DNA of 64,000 bases, from contig JARGSG010000001.1 in NCBI GenBank assembly GCA_030374805.1, positions 372,001 through 436,000 on the forward strand. Reading direction: 5' to 3'. The translations under genes were made by a program, and so were the position numbers. This stretch comes from Gracilaria gracilis. Lineage: Eukaryota > Rhodophyta > Florideophyceae > Gracilariales > Gracilariaceae. Below the pieces are notes generated by a model. It was given only the letters and a program-made list of their open reading frames with translations. It was not told the origin of the DNA and did not search any database. Each line of letters starts with the position of its first letter. Position 1 is the first letter of the stretch. Shown here piece by piece: positions 11,918-21,830 of this stretch.

Positions 11918-13150
11918 TCAGCATCGAGCATCGGGTTCCCACCGCAACGATGAACGTCTTCGGCTGCTGCTTGGTGCTGTGCGATGAATGGCCGGGCCAG
12001 AACTTGCGCTGCGACATCGGAATTCCGATATTAGCCAAGAATCAGCTGACGTCCGTCGCTATGGAAGCTGCGGGGTCTCGTTCACTGGCAAACTTGTAAC
12101 GTCGACCGCGCAGAGACATTGCATACGCACAAAGTGCCAGTGGGCCGCTGAGACGAGAGCGGGTATTCCGAAATCGGCCGCACTCACCCGAGACTTCGAC
12201 CAAGTCGTCATGTGAATTAGAGCTCTCGCTTAGTAGCAACACATAATCTTTGCAGACGATTGATGCGGTTCAACCCAGTGTGTCCCTCATTCCTCCCAAC
12301 AGCCAACTGACGAAGCTTCTCGTCCAGTTACAGATTCGGTACGTCTGCGCGAGGCCGCGAGTTAAGAGATATCTCCGAAACACATAAGGCAACCCGGAAT
12401 GTTTGCATCCGCCGTGCCAGTAGGCCACGGAGACTTACCCGACGCTGCAGTCTCACTCTCTCCAAGACTCATGACTTGTGCAACCAACCTGGAATCGAGA
12501 TATCCGAAGCAATGCGTCACCAAATGAAAACTGCTGATTCGCGGAAATCCATACGGTTCAACTGAGGGACGATTGTTTCCAAGCGTAACTTAATAACCAG
12601 CGTTACGTTCGTTTGAAAACTATCGTCATCCGCCGCTGGCGGGCCAGTTGTAAGTGATGCATCGTTTCGATTCGTTTCTGCGAAGATATCGATACCGACG
12701 CGCTTGCTAACAACGGCTGCCACTAACATAGCTGAGCCTGAATCATAACGTCGAATTGCTGCACAGTCTGCTGTGACGCAGAACGCGGCGCTCGAGGTGC
12801 TCGAGGGGCTCCTGTATTCCTGGCATTGGCGACTTACCGCTCCCCGTTCATTTCGGCTTTGCACCGAAAGGAAGCTCCCCCCCCCCACTGAAAGGAAGCT
12901 CCAGCACCGAAAGGAAGAGCTTCCTCATCGCAGGAAAGCCCTCGTGGCGCCCGGAAATTGTGTAACGAATGTGCATCTGCTTACCGTACAAGGCGCAGCT
13001 CACCGCTTGCATCTCAACAAACATTCCGACTTGTATGAGCATATGTACGTATCTTGTCTCAACCACTGGCAGCCGTGCACCGCGTGCGAGCGGCAATCGG
13101 ATTTGCCCCAATTTCTACGCTTGAGGGCTCAAAAGCAGCCCTCAAGGCAG

Positions 13151-13158
13151 TATAAATA
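13151..13158 (+). promoter_or_regulatory. TATA box candidate for the gene at 13335
   Basis: TATAAATA followed by a GC-rich stretch, 177 bp before the ATG at 13335. Position and sequence fit a eukaryotic core promoter with a 5' UTR of roughly 150 nt; no transcript evidence. Confidence 0.45.
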
Positions 13159-13334
13159 CCGCCGCGGTTTTGGACAGCCGCTCATCATTGCTTCTCCCCT
13201 CCCGTCAACCCGCACTATCTACCGACAGCTCCGACTTCCGCACTTCTCATTTAAGTGCGTTACCAACCCAGCCCTGCCTCCGTCCCTCGCGTACAGCGTA
13301 GCACCGACAGCCCCTATCAGCTTGACCGTCAGAC

Positions 13335-14114
13335 ATGCCGCGCCGCAAGCATCTCAACGCAAAGTCGCCTATCACCAAGCTCCGTGAAGAGTGCAGGGTG
13401 AAAATACCTCATTTTCGTATTAAGAAGCCAGCGGTCCGCGTAAAGCCCCCGTTGCTCGGACCACTCCGATGGACCGCTTCGAAGCCGTCAAGCACACCGC
13501 GCTCACCTGGCAGTGGAATTCGAACTCCGTCCACTATTGTTGACCTCACTGGCAGTCCACCAAAAACTCGTGCCGCTGGACGTGTACCCTCGCCGGAGTT
13601 GCCTTCGCTATCTCTCGGCAGCACTGCACGTCCGGTGGTGGCGGATCCTGTTGGCTCGACCCTCTCACCTTCAGTAGCTGGGCTTCAAGAGTCTGATGAC
13701 CCGTTACCATTTAAAATCCCTACGGTGGTTACCGGAGATGGTCGGACACGTCGTAAGCTAACGAAGAAGGACTGCTTGCTCAGAGACTGGGAGCGTTATG
13801 AGAAGGGGAGGCAATATAATCCTACATTCTTCGACAAACGCCCAGTTCCTTCCCGCGACGGCGACGACGATTCGGAAGAGGATATCGCGGCACCTGATAA
13901 ACAATCGCCCCATCCGTTTAACAGTCGAAAAAGTCCGCCGACTTTCACGCTACCACCACCGAGGAAAGGATTTCCCGCCGATTTCGATACCGTGGACTAC
14001 GTGGACAACGATGGCTTCGTGGAAATCCCCGGCGGCAAGCCATCTCTGTCAGAGATAAGGCGCAAGAAATTCCGTCATCCTAAATACAGACGCTTCGATG
14101 GCACGCCACGCTAA
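13335..14114 (+). CDS. Hypothetical basic, disordered protein
   Basis: A 259-residue ORF starting with a good ATG after a TATA box. I do not recognise it. The N-terminus is strongly basic (MPRRKHLNAK), followed by Pro/Ser-rich sequence. A hydrophobic-acidic patch IVDLTGSPP at about residues 67-75 resembles a SUMO-interacting motif or a phosphodegron. The segment around residues 135-165 (KLTKKDCLLRDWERYEKG) is predicted helical and charged; an acidic DGDDDSEED stretch follows near 176-184. The C-terminus is again basic. Composition suggests a nuclear protein, which is inference. An alternative is a lineage-specific gene; codon use resembles its neighbours. Confidence 0.6.
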   Translation: MPRRKHLNAKSPITKLREECRVKIPHFRIKKPAVRVKPPLLGPLRWTASKPSSTPRSPGSGIRTPSTIVDLTGSPPKTRAAGRVPSPELPSLSLGSTARPVVADPVGSTLSPSVAGLQESDDPLPFKIPTVVTGDGRTRRKLTKKDCLLRDWERYEKGRQYNPTFFDKRPVPSRDGDDDSEEDIAAPDKQSPHPFNSRKSPPTFTLPPPRKGFPADFDTVDYVDNDGFVEIPGGKPSLSEIRRKKFRHPKYRRFDGTPR

Positions 14115-14941
14115 AACTCTATCTTTATTAAGATATTGTCGTAATCGATGCCAAGTTGACCGGTTCCTATTGGAATCCATTCTGGAAATACAAGGTAGCA
14201 TTGTTGTTCCCCATTCAAGATTCCCTGCTGTTGTTGGGGTTCCTTCCTATTATTGTAGGAGTTCTAGTGCAAACACCACTGCTTTGACCTGATCCTCTGT
14301 GCAACAATATTCTTTTATGGTGCATAAGTTATATATCTAAGGGTTTATTGTTAGGCAGTAAATGTGTTTTTCACCGACTTAGTTAGCAATAACTGGGAAC
14401 AAGAAGAACTCGAGGTAAATTAAATGTTATTTATTATGCCGATTTTTATCAAAATTTGACATAAATTGAAAGAAAAGATGATTTTTCTAATTATATACTG
14501 AAGTATTATGTTAGTCATTATTTACAAAATAATGTAATTGATCATTTATGGCACCAATGTTTGCTTGTATGGGCACTGGTGTTATCTTCGATTCTCTCCC
14601 CGTGGTACACGTTTGTGCGACAAGAGGGCATTGATGAAGGGACAGGGTTACACTGTGACATGAACGTTGAACTTGGCTTTGTCCGGCGCAACTGCTCCAT
14701 CTTATCACATCTGAACGCGAGGCACCCATTACACAAGACTTTGCGTTGAGTTGCGGAGGCGGCAAAGCCGTCTGTTTGGCTGAAAAAATTTTTGTGGGAC
14801 GAACGGCGTCGAGCTCGTCAATATATACATTATTCGTGCGGAGTGCTGATAGCTCCGTCGTTGAAGTCCCAACCGCGCTTACCGTGGATTTGCAATCGTA
14901 TAGCCTACGTTGGGATATTATAAGCGCACATCCGTGTCGCA
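14115..14941. other. Intergenic, with an AT-rich block
   Basis: No gene supported. About 14300-14540 is much richer in A+T than its surroundings and contains a small hairpin (CATTATTT/AAATAATG near 14517-14535). Near 14819 and 14916 TATA-like elements (ATATATACATT, ATATTATAAG) may serve the G-patch gene at 14942. Confidence 0.45.
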
Positions 14942-15823
14942 ATGCCTCGTCAAAACAATCGTCGCAATACTCGGCGAAATAACCGCAATGCCAATCGCAG
15001 CAACAACCGCAGCCACGCTGCTCAGTCCCGTCATCGAGCCAGACGAGACTCTATCATTGAATTGGTGCTAAGTGATTCTGACCATGCTGCGTCCATCGTT
15101 GATTCTGACGAAGGCTCAACCTCTTCGTTATCGTCTGCCGCTGAGGACTACATAGCCAACTTGGCCGATAATGGTGACTCTTCGGACCTTTCAGACGTCA
15201 TTCTAATAGGTGCACCGAGGGAAACCTCTCCACCACCACCTGTGCAACATCCAGCGATTATCGAGGGCCTACTTGCTTACGACATGTTTTCTGCTCCAGG
15301 TAGAACTGAGGAGCACTACATCTGCCGTCCTGAAAAAAGTTCAGTTGTGCGTCTGGCCCTGCACAAAGCCGCGGAAGTTTTGGGAGCGACATCAGAGTCT
15401 GAAGGGCAAGGTAAGGACCGAAGAGTGGTCATGACCATGGATATTGGCCATGATGTAATTGTCAGCAAACACGAGTTCAGAGGTATTCTAGAAGGAATTG
15501 TAGAAAACCTGTTCTCGGTGCGGAACAAAAGAAGTGGGAGAGAAAGACAGGGAGAAAGAAAGCGAAGGTTACAGATGGAACGCCGACAAAGGAAAATGGG
15601 ATCGTTTTTGGAAGAGAGCACAACCACAGGTAATTTACGTTCAAACAGGAAAAAGAAGCGAGGTAAAACACCAGAAGAAAAGGTTGGAAGAGCTAACGTT
15701 GGATTTGGGATGTTGGAACGTATGGGTTGGAGGGAAGGGCAAGGCCTGGGGGCCGGAAGAGAAGGACTCCGCGAGCCATTGGAGGCTGAACGTCGTCGCA
15801 CACGAGCGGGTCTGGGGTGCTAG
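14942..15823 (+). CDS. G-patch domain protein
   Basis: A 293-residue protein ending in a G-patch, a glycine-rich motif that typically recruits and activates DEAH-box RNA helicases in splicing or ribosome assembly. The domain is at about residues 250-293, with the spaced glycines of VGFGMLERMGW and GQGLG and a conserved final LG. The N-terminus (1-35) is Asn/Arg-rich and basic, followed by DSIIELVLSDSD, an SIM-like hydrophobic-acidic patch, and a Ser/Asp-rich stretch. The middle (about 125-190) is more ordered but unrecognised; a long Arg/Lys-rich helix (195-220) precedes the G-patch. The stop lies 11 bp from the stop of the convergent gene at 15835. The partner helicase cannot be inferred. 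Confidence 0.75.
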   Translation: MPRQNNRRNTRRNNRNANRSNNRSHAAQSRHRARRDSIIELVLSDSDHAASIVDSDEGSTSSLSSAAEDYIANLADNGDSSDLSDVILIGAPRETSPPPPVQHPAIIEGLLAYDMFSAPGRTEEHYICRPEKSSVVRLALHKAAEVLGATSESEGQGKDRRVVMTMDIGHDVIVSKHEFRGILEGIVENLFSVRNKRSGRERQGERKRRLQMERRQRKMGSFLEESTTTGNLRSNRKKKRGKTPEEKVGRANVGFGMLERMGWREGQGLGAGREGLREPLEAERRRTRAGLGC

Positions 15824-15834
15824 CAAAGGCGTAA

Positions 15835-16232
15835 TCACTCCAGGTTACTGTATTAGAGGGTTTTCGCTCGTTAGTTTTTGAAGATACTCAAAAAAGTATA
15901 AAGCTTGTGGTAACGTACTCATCGTCAAGATCATCTCCACCGAGATGAGCGTAAAACGGAATGAACGATACAGCGCGAGAAGTTTGGGTTTTGACTTTCG
16001 CTTCAACGAGATCCGGAAGGACGTCCTCTTCTTCACCGGAAGCCATATCGTCATCGAAGTATTCTTCTTCGGCGTTAGTAATCATCATTCCGTGTTCGTT
16101 CGCGGTGTTTTCGTTTGCAAGCTCTCGGCTTCGTTTACGCGAATTGAAACGGTTAGCCGCAACACTTCGTGTGAGCGAAACTCCCGACTTAAAAGGAGCT
16201 TTTCCAATCGGTGGCTGCCTGTGGGGCGTCAT
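15835..16232 (-). CDS. Small acidic protein, paralogue A (spliced)
   Basis: Paralogue of the gene at 18968. The model is complement(join(15835-15847, 15919-16232)), 108 residues. The intron (15848-15918, 71 nt) begins GTACGT, holds a CTAAC branch-site candidate and ends CAG. Without splicing the frame runs into a short unrelated tail; with splicing the protein ends in DDDNLE, exactly as its paralogue does. Shared blocks are NSRKR, a central EEEY-x-D-x-DMAS acidic region and FYAHLGGDD before the C-terminus. The ATG at 16232 is chosen because the paralogue starts at the same point. No known family is recognised. A basic N-terminus and acidic C-terminus suggest a small, mostly disordered nuclear or binding protein. 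Confidence 0.75.
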
Positions 16233-17293
16233 GTTGCACTTGTGTTTTGGCGACGAAAGGGTGCAACCGAACAGTAACATGTACTCCGGACCATAAGTTC
16301 TCAAGCCCATACAATCTGGAAGGTGATCGTTCAGTTAACTTTTGTTTTTTTTTGTGCAACGGCGCGTTTGCTTGGGAACCCTATTTCATGGCTTATCTGT
16401 GCTGAGCTCATCACTTTCAGTGACATGATCGAGAATGGACCGGAATGAGTTGGCAATGGTCAAACGATAGATGCGAGTGAAGAAAGGTGTGCCGTTAAAA
16501 GGACCGACCCTTTGGCTAACTTATGACTGATCAGACTTAGTAGTTTTGTGAAAAGCGATGCCGTGAAGAACAGGGCTGCTCTGACTGTTCCGCTGGAATC
16601 TCAGCCACTGGTGAAAGCTTTGCTAGAGTCTGGAGATAGAACCGGCACAACCCTTTGGAAACTAAACACGGATTCGTATTTATGGACATGGTCGTTGATA
16701 TTTCTGTTGAAGGAATCTCACGAAACATCCATCCAAGGACCGAAGTTAAGGTAAGCCTAGCGGGTGCAATGCTGAGACCATCATGTCTGCAAATATGGGG
16801 TTTCATCGGATGATGTTTATCCTAAGGGCTTTAAGATAAAGCCCTTGGGATAAACGGTCGTCGAAACATTTTGGAGTCTGTGTAATTGAATTGTAGATGA
16901 GCAAGCTAATCTATCTCGGTAGGATACTAGGTCACTGACATTGAAGAAGATTGTCAGTCCGAACCTACATTCGACTTTGAAATCGCCAGCGAATTGCCAT
17001 GTACGAAGGTATATATACCCCTTTTGTAACCTATCACCGACTGTTCACATTTGCTCTCGAAAGCAACTGTTGATTATTAGTGTTCCCCATGTCTGGGAAA
17101 ACGCACCATCTCTGAGCGTTCGTTGACGACCGTAGTCAACACCTCGCACATTTCGCACATTACGCTTCATATGCCTATAAAATCGCGTTCTTCATCCAGA
17201 TATTCTGCTTACCCGGGACAGAAAGTGTTTCTCAAGTGCATTCCACATTGCACGTTTCATTTCCATGTAGAAGTTCTCACCCAAGTTAAGGAA
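16233..17293. other. Intergenic, with a strong hairpin
   Basis: No gene supported. Contains the 39-bp hairpin at 16816-16854 and, at 17002-17019, TACGAAGGTA overlapping the palindrome GGTATATATACC; the first of these is a recurrent motif of this window. Confidence 0.5.
16816..16854. repeat. Near-perfect 18-bp-arm hairpin
   Basis: The arms TTTATCCTAAGGGCTTTA and TAAAGCCCTTGGGATAAA are complementary except for one T/G pair, around a 3-nt loop. It could be a very short inverted-repeat element or a structured transcript; it is too short for a typical miRNA precursor. Confidence 0.65.
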
Positions 17294-17875
17294 TCACTGG
17301 CTATCTTCTTCCCAACAGTCCGTCTGTACTACCAATCTTACGTCGTGTTTGCCAAGTTGAGGCGAGCGATGCAAGACTGCCTGCTCCCATTTTTCATCAA
17401 TTCCTGCCCCTCTCATGAAAACGGCGTCACCAGTACGAAGATGAAGCGTTTCGTTGTTTTCTTGAATCAAGGAACCCGGTCCAATGAGAGAGCATATTCC
17501 TCGTAGCCTAACTTTGTCAACATGCCAGTTTGGACATGGAGTACCACGAATGATTGCGATACGTCCTCTAACTTTACACACGTCACAAAGAGAGCTATGT
17601 ATAACAGCCATGTCACAAAGAGTGTCGCGAAGTATACTGGGCAGATACCTGCACGTAGAAGAAATTGTTGCTTCATTCTCTCGCACGGTTAGAATAATAT
17701 CTCGCACGTCCATGAGTGGCAAACAGCGAGTTATTGGTTTTGGGATTGGCAATGGGCGAAATGCCGACTGAACTAACACCATGCTCTCGTTCCTTAAGCA
17801 CGAACGGTCAAGGAAAAAGTTTGGTGGAAAAGACTTGCAGTATGCTGGCTCTCGGGTTGAGCGATTCAGTTCCAT
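17294..17875 (-). CDS. DUF1826 family protein
   Basis: A 193-residue protein whose C-terminal half matches DUF1826, a family best known from proteobacteria, where it is often encoded beside zinc-responsive genes. Key features are CPNWHVDKVRLR at residues 114-125 (C-x3-H-x-D), GPGS near 132-135, an L-x-x-GD segment near 145-150, and HRSP at 169-172 just before a final beta strand. The spaced H-x-D and distal H suggest a metal-binding double-stranded beta-helix, which is inference. The region before it (SILRDTLCDMAVIHSSL) matches the helical part of the family. The first in-frame ATG is at 17875; the longer frame begins with a TTG. It lies between two inverted paralogous genes. A bacterial-type gene in an algal nucleus suggests either old inheritance or transfer. 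Confidence 0.75.
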   Translation of the reverse strand: MELNRSTREPAYCKSFPPNFFLDRSCLRNESMVLVQSAFRPLPIPKPITRCLPLMDVRDIILTVRENEATISSTCRYLPSILRDTLCDMAVIHSSLCDVCKVRGRIAIIRGTPCPNWHVDKVRLRGICSLIGPGSLIQENNETLHLRTGDAVFMRGAGIDEKWEQAVLHRSPQLGKHDVRLVVQTDCWEEDSQ

Positions 17876-18967
17876 TTCAAGAGATGCTTGCAAGCTGTGT
17901 TGCAGAGACGAAGCTACTATTCTTGTCCCTCAATGCGACGAAGGATGATGACCAAGGAGTTCAGCTGGTAGAGTTAAGGGCAAAACAGTTTCGGCAGCAT
18001 GTAGCAATTCTCTGTTTTGAACTCGTGGTTCACAACTATTGTCTGTGTCTGTCATGGACTTCGGCTTTTCTTTTTGTTTTTCGGCACATCCGTCCCCAGG
18101 GGAAAAATGAAAAGAAAACGCCGTCAAGCCAAACTTCGCTCCCACCGGGCAGATTCCACTAACGTAGATCCAGCCCCAGCATGTATCAAATCACTTGGAA
18201 TACATTATCGGGGCGATATCAACTGGTTCCTTCAAAGAACCGTTTCCGCCGAGCCGTTGCGTAGAGGTTTCAAGACATGTTCGGTGCAGGAGCAAAACTA
18301 TCCATGCCTGGCATCAGGGAAGGGAATGTAGGCTCGCGTGAGACGCGTCCAGCTCTGAACATGCACGAATTTAAAGTTGACCACTTCGATTGTCAATCGA
18401 ACGGTACGCAGAATGCAATGAAATCTGAAGCTTGAGTTCCCTTATCACTCCACAAGACGCCGTACCACTCAACACTCCCGTTTCCTGCAAGGCACCCAAA
18501 TCATAAACATGTCCTTGTCTTCTTGCCAGGAAGTCAGGTTCATAACTTAGTCATCGACTGAAGGCAGGTGTATCCGTTGCAAGTGTAGACGGCTGCTCTA
18601 ATAGTCACCTTTCGGTGAATATGTGCGCTAACGCAATTGTAGACTTGTCCGGTAGTGAGCCCAAAAGCATTTCTGATGGACGCCGAAACCTTAACTGGGG
18701 TCGACCTCGGCGCTTTCAAACGGACATTCGTTGTAAAGTGACCCCGAGGGTAACGAAAACGAATACGGATTTGTTCATAGCTGTCGAGGGTGCCCTAAAA
18801 CGAAAAAAACATTAATCGTCACAGTCAAGATCCTTGCACTGTGCTCCCTAACACCAGAGTTCCGCGACAAAAACAAAATCAGGCAAGCCTTCTAATCCGT
18901 TACGTTAGCTACAGGAACATAGATATCTCAACGCATATCGTTGAGCTTGCCGTAGAAACAGTGCAGT
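17876..18967. other. Intergenic between DUF1826 gene and paralogue B
   Basis: No ORF supported. A GGTTC-7 nt-GAACC hairpin lies at 18225-18241, the same form as one at 35343-35361. TAGATATC at about 18920, some 45 bp before the ATG at 18968, is a promoter-motif candidate. Confidence 0.45.
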
Positions 18968-19376
18968 ATGCCATCCCCGCGTCCCCAATCAACCGGTAAT
19001 GCCAGGCTTCCCGCGCTGCTTCCTCTCACGCGTAACGCCGCTTCCAGCACGCACAACTCGCGCAAGCGAGGACGTGAAATAGCAAACGGTGATTCTGTTA
19101 ATCAAAACGCAATGATGGTGGCTGATACTGAAGAAGAGTATATCGACGTGGACATGGCGTCCGCCGAAGCTTATGACGACGACGCTCCAGCTCAAATGGC
19201 TACCATGCAGAATGTCAACGATTCAGCTTCCCGCACAGGAGTGTTCGTGCCGTTCTACGCCCATTTGGGCGGAGACGATTTCGACGATGAGTACGTAACC
19301 CATACGAAGAGCTGAAATGATCCCGATCTCCCGCTAACATTTATTTTCGTTGTTTGTTCTCAGCAACCTGGAGTGA
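18968..19376 (+). CDS. Small acidic protein, paralogue B (spliced)
   Basis: Model join(18968-19290, 19364-19376), 111 residues. The 73-nt intron begins GTACGT, carries CTAAC at 19334-19338, 26 nt before its end, then a T-rich tract and CAG. Exon 2 is 13 nt, as in paralogue A, and yields the same C-terminus, DDDNLE. Shared with paralogue A are NSRKR, the EEEYIDVDMAS-type acidic block and PFYAHLGGDD. Identity is clear in these blocks and low elsewhere, so the duplication is not recent. The two genes point away from each other about 2.7 kb apart, with the DUF1826 gene between them. Conserved intron position and phase argue for a DNA-level duplication. Function is unknown. Confidence 0.75.
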
Positions 19377-20339
19377 TCGTTGATTATGAAGAGTCCTGAC
19401 GCCTGTAGAAATGTATATGACCGTGGCCATCTTTCTCTTAAGAGTTCAATCTAAGTTTCCATGTCTTTCTTACGATCTTGCTCCGGAGAAATCAAGACTC
19501 ACTGTTTACTGCATGGACGCGATCTCGACTCTCTTTTTGGCCGCATTGATTTTTGTGTCGATCACCTTTGACAAAGGTATTGCTCTCAGCGTGGCGTGGC
19601 GTGGCGTGGCATGTTGCGCTCTTCTTCTCCACATGGCATTTACTCATAAATGTATACAATCGCATGCACCACTCCAGCGTTCTTCTGTCGCTCGACTGAA
19701 GGCCATCTCCCAAACCCAACGTTCACGTGTCTCTTTCAGACTTTGCAAACTGTTTTTTTTTTGTGCCGAACGCAATTGTCCTCTGCCCTCAATGAACCTC
19801 AACTGTTGATGGACTCTGCAATTGATCATTATAACACAGATGATGAAAAGGGGGATTCCTGCCATTCTGAGACCTTTTTTTAACATGACTAACTAATCCA
19901 AAAGAATATGTGTTGTGGATCAGGAAAGTATTGGCTTTCGGTCCAAGAGAAGTCGGTTCTAACGGGGTAGAATTGTTTCTCCCTTTAGTACTTTTGAATG
20001 TGCAAGGTTTCGATGGAAGTCCGTGAACAACGTCCGATGATAACTCGTTTTCTGCAACTGGGAAAGTTTCGTGAAGTGAGCAAAACGGTTCTGACCTCTA
20101 ACAAGAAGTGCATCTACTCACAGAGATTCGTATCGTCTTATGCAAGTCTAACTTTATATCAATCAACGCGTGTGTATCCGAGGTGAAGGTTTCACTCCAT
20201 CGTCACGGGAATGTCTACCAACTTAAGAGCTACAACCTTTTAACCAAAAATCTCCACCAGCAGTGCTTTCCTCTCCTTGTTGCGCAGATGAACCAATAGT
20301 ATTCAAACCGTGTTCACTGAGCCGTACTTCCGAGCTTAA
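19377..20339. other. Intergenic, pentanucleotide repeat
   Basis: Four exact copies of GTGGC lie at 19591-19610. Otherwise only short, unsupported frames. It probably includes the 3' UTRs of the flanking convergent genes. Confidence 0.45.
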
Positions 20340-21830
20340 TTACTCCCGTATCGTCTTAATAGATCTCTTCAAACACTTCTTGTGACCATTGAGGTTCACA
20401 CAGGTTAGACCCGTTTTGCAAACGGAACCCTCCGGCTTACAATCCCCGCCTGGTCCAACCAATCTTTTTCCACAGACTCCATCTAAGCACTTTAGGTCAG
20501 CCTTGCACACCCAGAATGGATCGCGTCCACATGGTTTCCCAGCGGACTTTGGTTTCACGCAGACCCTCTTCCTAGGAGTTCCGGCGCAAACAGTCCCATG
20601 AACGCAGACAGCACCGCGAGCTAAACAGCTCCCTCCAAGACGAATTCTGCGTCTCACGCAGGTTCCATGCGAACACCGTAGCCCCGATTTACAAACCCAG
20701 AGAGGATGCCGCCCGCAACGCCCTCCGGGGCCCTTGGGAGTTACGCATCGCTTCCTGGTTTTCGTTCCAGCACAGACGGTGCCACGAACACAGACAGAAC
20801 CCGGTGGCGTGCAGTTACCACCACGCGAAACTTTCGGTTTGCGACAGATTCTTCCGACACATCGCAGTCCAGCCCGGCAGACCGTGAATGGATGCCGTCC
20901 ACATCGTCTTCCACGACCCCTAGGAATCACACACTTCTTTCTCGTTCTTGTTCCAGCACAAACGGTGCCACGAACACAGATAGAACTCGGTGACGTGCAG
21001 ATACCACCCCGCCGAACATTCGGTTTACGACAGATTCTGCCGAAACATCGCAGTCCAGCCCGGCAGACCGCCAATGGATACCGTCCACATCGTTTTCCAG
21101 GACCCCTTGGAATCACACACTTCTTTCTCGTTCTTGTTCCAGCACAAACGGTGCCATGAACACAGACAGAACCCGGTGACGTGCAGATACCACCCCGCCG
21201 AACATTCGGTTTACGACAGATTCTGCCGAGACATCGCAGTCCAGCCCGGCAGACCGTGAATGAATATCGTCCACATCGTCTTCCACGACCCCTTGGAATC
21301 ACACACTTCTTTCTCGTTCTTGTTCCAGCACAGACGGTACCACGAGCACAGATAGAACGTGGTGACGTGCAGATACCACCCCGCTGAACATTCGGTTTAC
21401 GACAAATTCTTCCGACACATCGCAATCCAGCCCTGCAGACCCGGTAGGGCTTTTGTCCACATCGTCGTCCAGGACCCACGGGAATCACACACCTCTTTCT
21501 GTAACGGGAACCTACACAAACAGCACCCTCGACACAGATCGAACCACGTGCCCAGCAACTGCGTCCTAAGGGAACTCGTGTTTTGACACAAATACCATGA
21601 TGACACTTCAAACCTCTCTGACACACAACGTACGGGTCAGTACCACATTTTTTGCCGACTGACATAGGGGAAACGCAGCGCTTCTTATACCTTGGGCCTG
21701 CACATATCTTATGACGCTGGCATTTAAAACAACCAAAGCGTGGGGAAGAAACGAACTTCTCTGATTCGTTGAAAGACGCGGAACACAGAGCCACCAGAAG
21801 GACAAAGGTGAGAAGCGAAATAGATGTCAT
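20340..21830 (-). CDS. Secreted protein of tandem 62-residue cysteine-rich repeats
   Basis: A 496-residue protein with a clear signal peptide (residues 1-19, hydrophobic core LLTFVLLVALCSA) and then about seven and a half repeats of 62 residues. Each full repeat has eight cysteines in a fixed pattern, with the local blocks VCAGTRTRKKCVIP, RRCGR, VCRAGLRC and RICRKPNV. The spacing resembles dickkopf/prokineticin-type colipase folds, but I cannot assign the family firmly. Arg/Lys content is very high, so the mature protein is strongly basic and probably heavily disulfide-bonded, as in cell-wall or extracellular-matrix proteins that bind sulfated polysaccharides; that role is inference. The central repeats are nearly identical, the terminal ones diverged, which implies recent unequal exchange. 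A TATA-like TATTTAAGGG lies at about 21923-21932. Confidence 0.85.
   Translation of the reverse strand: MTSISLLTFVLLVALCSASFNESEKFVSSPRFGCFKCQRHKICAGPRYKKRCVSPMSVGKKCGTDPYVVCQRGLKCHHGICVKTRVPLGRSCWARGSICVEGAVCVGSRYRKRCVIPVGPGRRCGQKPYRVCRAGLRCVGRICRKPNVQRGGICTSPRSICARGTVCAGTRTRKKCVIPRGRGRRCGRYSFTVCRAGLRCLGRICRKPNVRRGGICTSPGSVCVHGTVCAGTRTRKKCVIPRGPGKRCGRYPLAVCRAGLRCFGRICRKPNVRRGGICTSPSSICVRGTVCAGTRTRKKCVIPRGRGRRCGRHPFTVCRAGLRCVGRICRKPKVSRGGNCTPPGSVCVRGTVCAGTKTRKRCVTPKGPGGRCGRHPLWVCKSGLRCSHGTCVRRRIRLGGSCLARGAVCVHGTVCAGTPRKRVCVKPKSAGKPCGRDPFWVCKADLKCLDGVCGKRLVGPGGDCKPEGSVCKTGLTCVNLNGHKKCLKRSIKTIRE
20430..21730 (-). repeat. 186-bp tandem repeats inside the cysteine-rich gene
   Basis: Seven or so in-frame units. 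GAATCACACACTTCTTTCTC on the plus strand recurs at 20924, 21110 and 21296, exactly 186 bp apart. The middle units are the most similar. Long open frames on the plus strand here are shadows caused by the repeat. Confidence 0.9.

Larger units (their letters stand above)
9803..13334. other. 3.5-kb intergenic region: IPK1 promoter side and repeats
   Basis: The first 400 bp (upstream of IPK1) are GC-rich with a hexanucleotide repeat, a 15-G run (10025-10039), an 11-G run (10191-10201) and TACCTTCGTA at 9993. The rest has no ORF I can support; longer open frames near 10298-10831 and 12773-13387 look like compositional accidents. A 12-bp minisatellite lies at 11876-11917, and CACCGAAAGGAAG-like elements with a C run at 12861-12925. 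The last 200 bp include a TATA box before the gene at 13335. Confidence 0.5.

Noticed and set aside
14300-14540. AT-rich block considered as an organelle DNA insertion
   Set aside because: No recognisable organelle gene or tRNA in it; low complexity explains the composition equally well.
20389-21586. Chain of plus-strand ORFs of 68-141 codons
   Set aside because: Antisense shadows of the 186-bp repeats in the cysteine-rich gene; they repeat with the same period.
20430-21730. CRISPR-like array suggested by regular repeats
   Set aside because: The 186-bp units are protein-coding, have no short repeat/spacer alternation, and the genome is eukaryotic.
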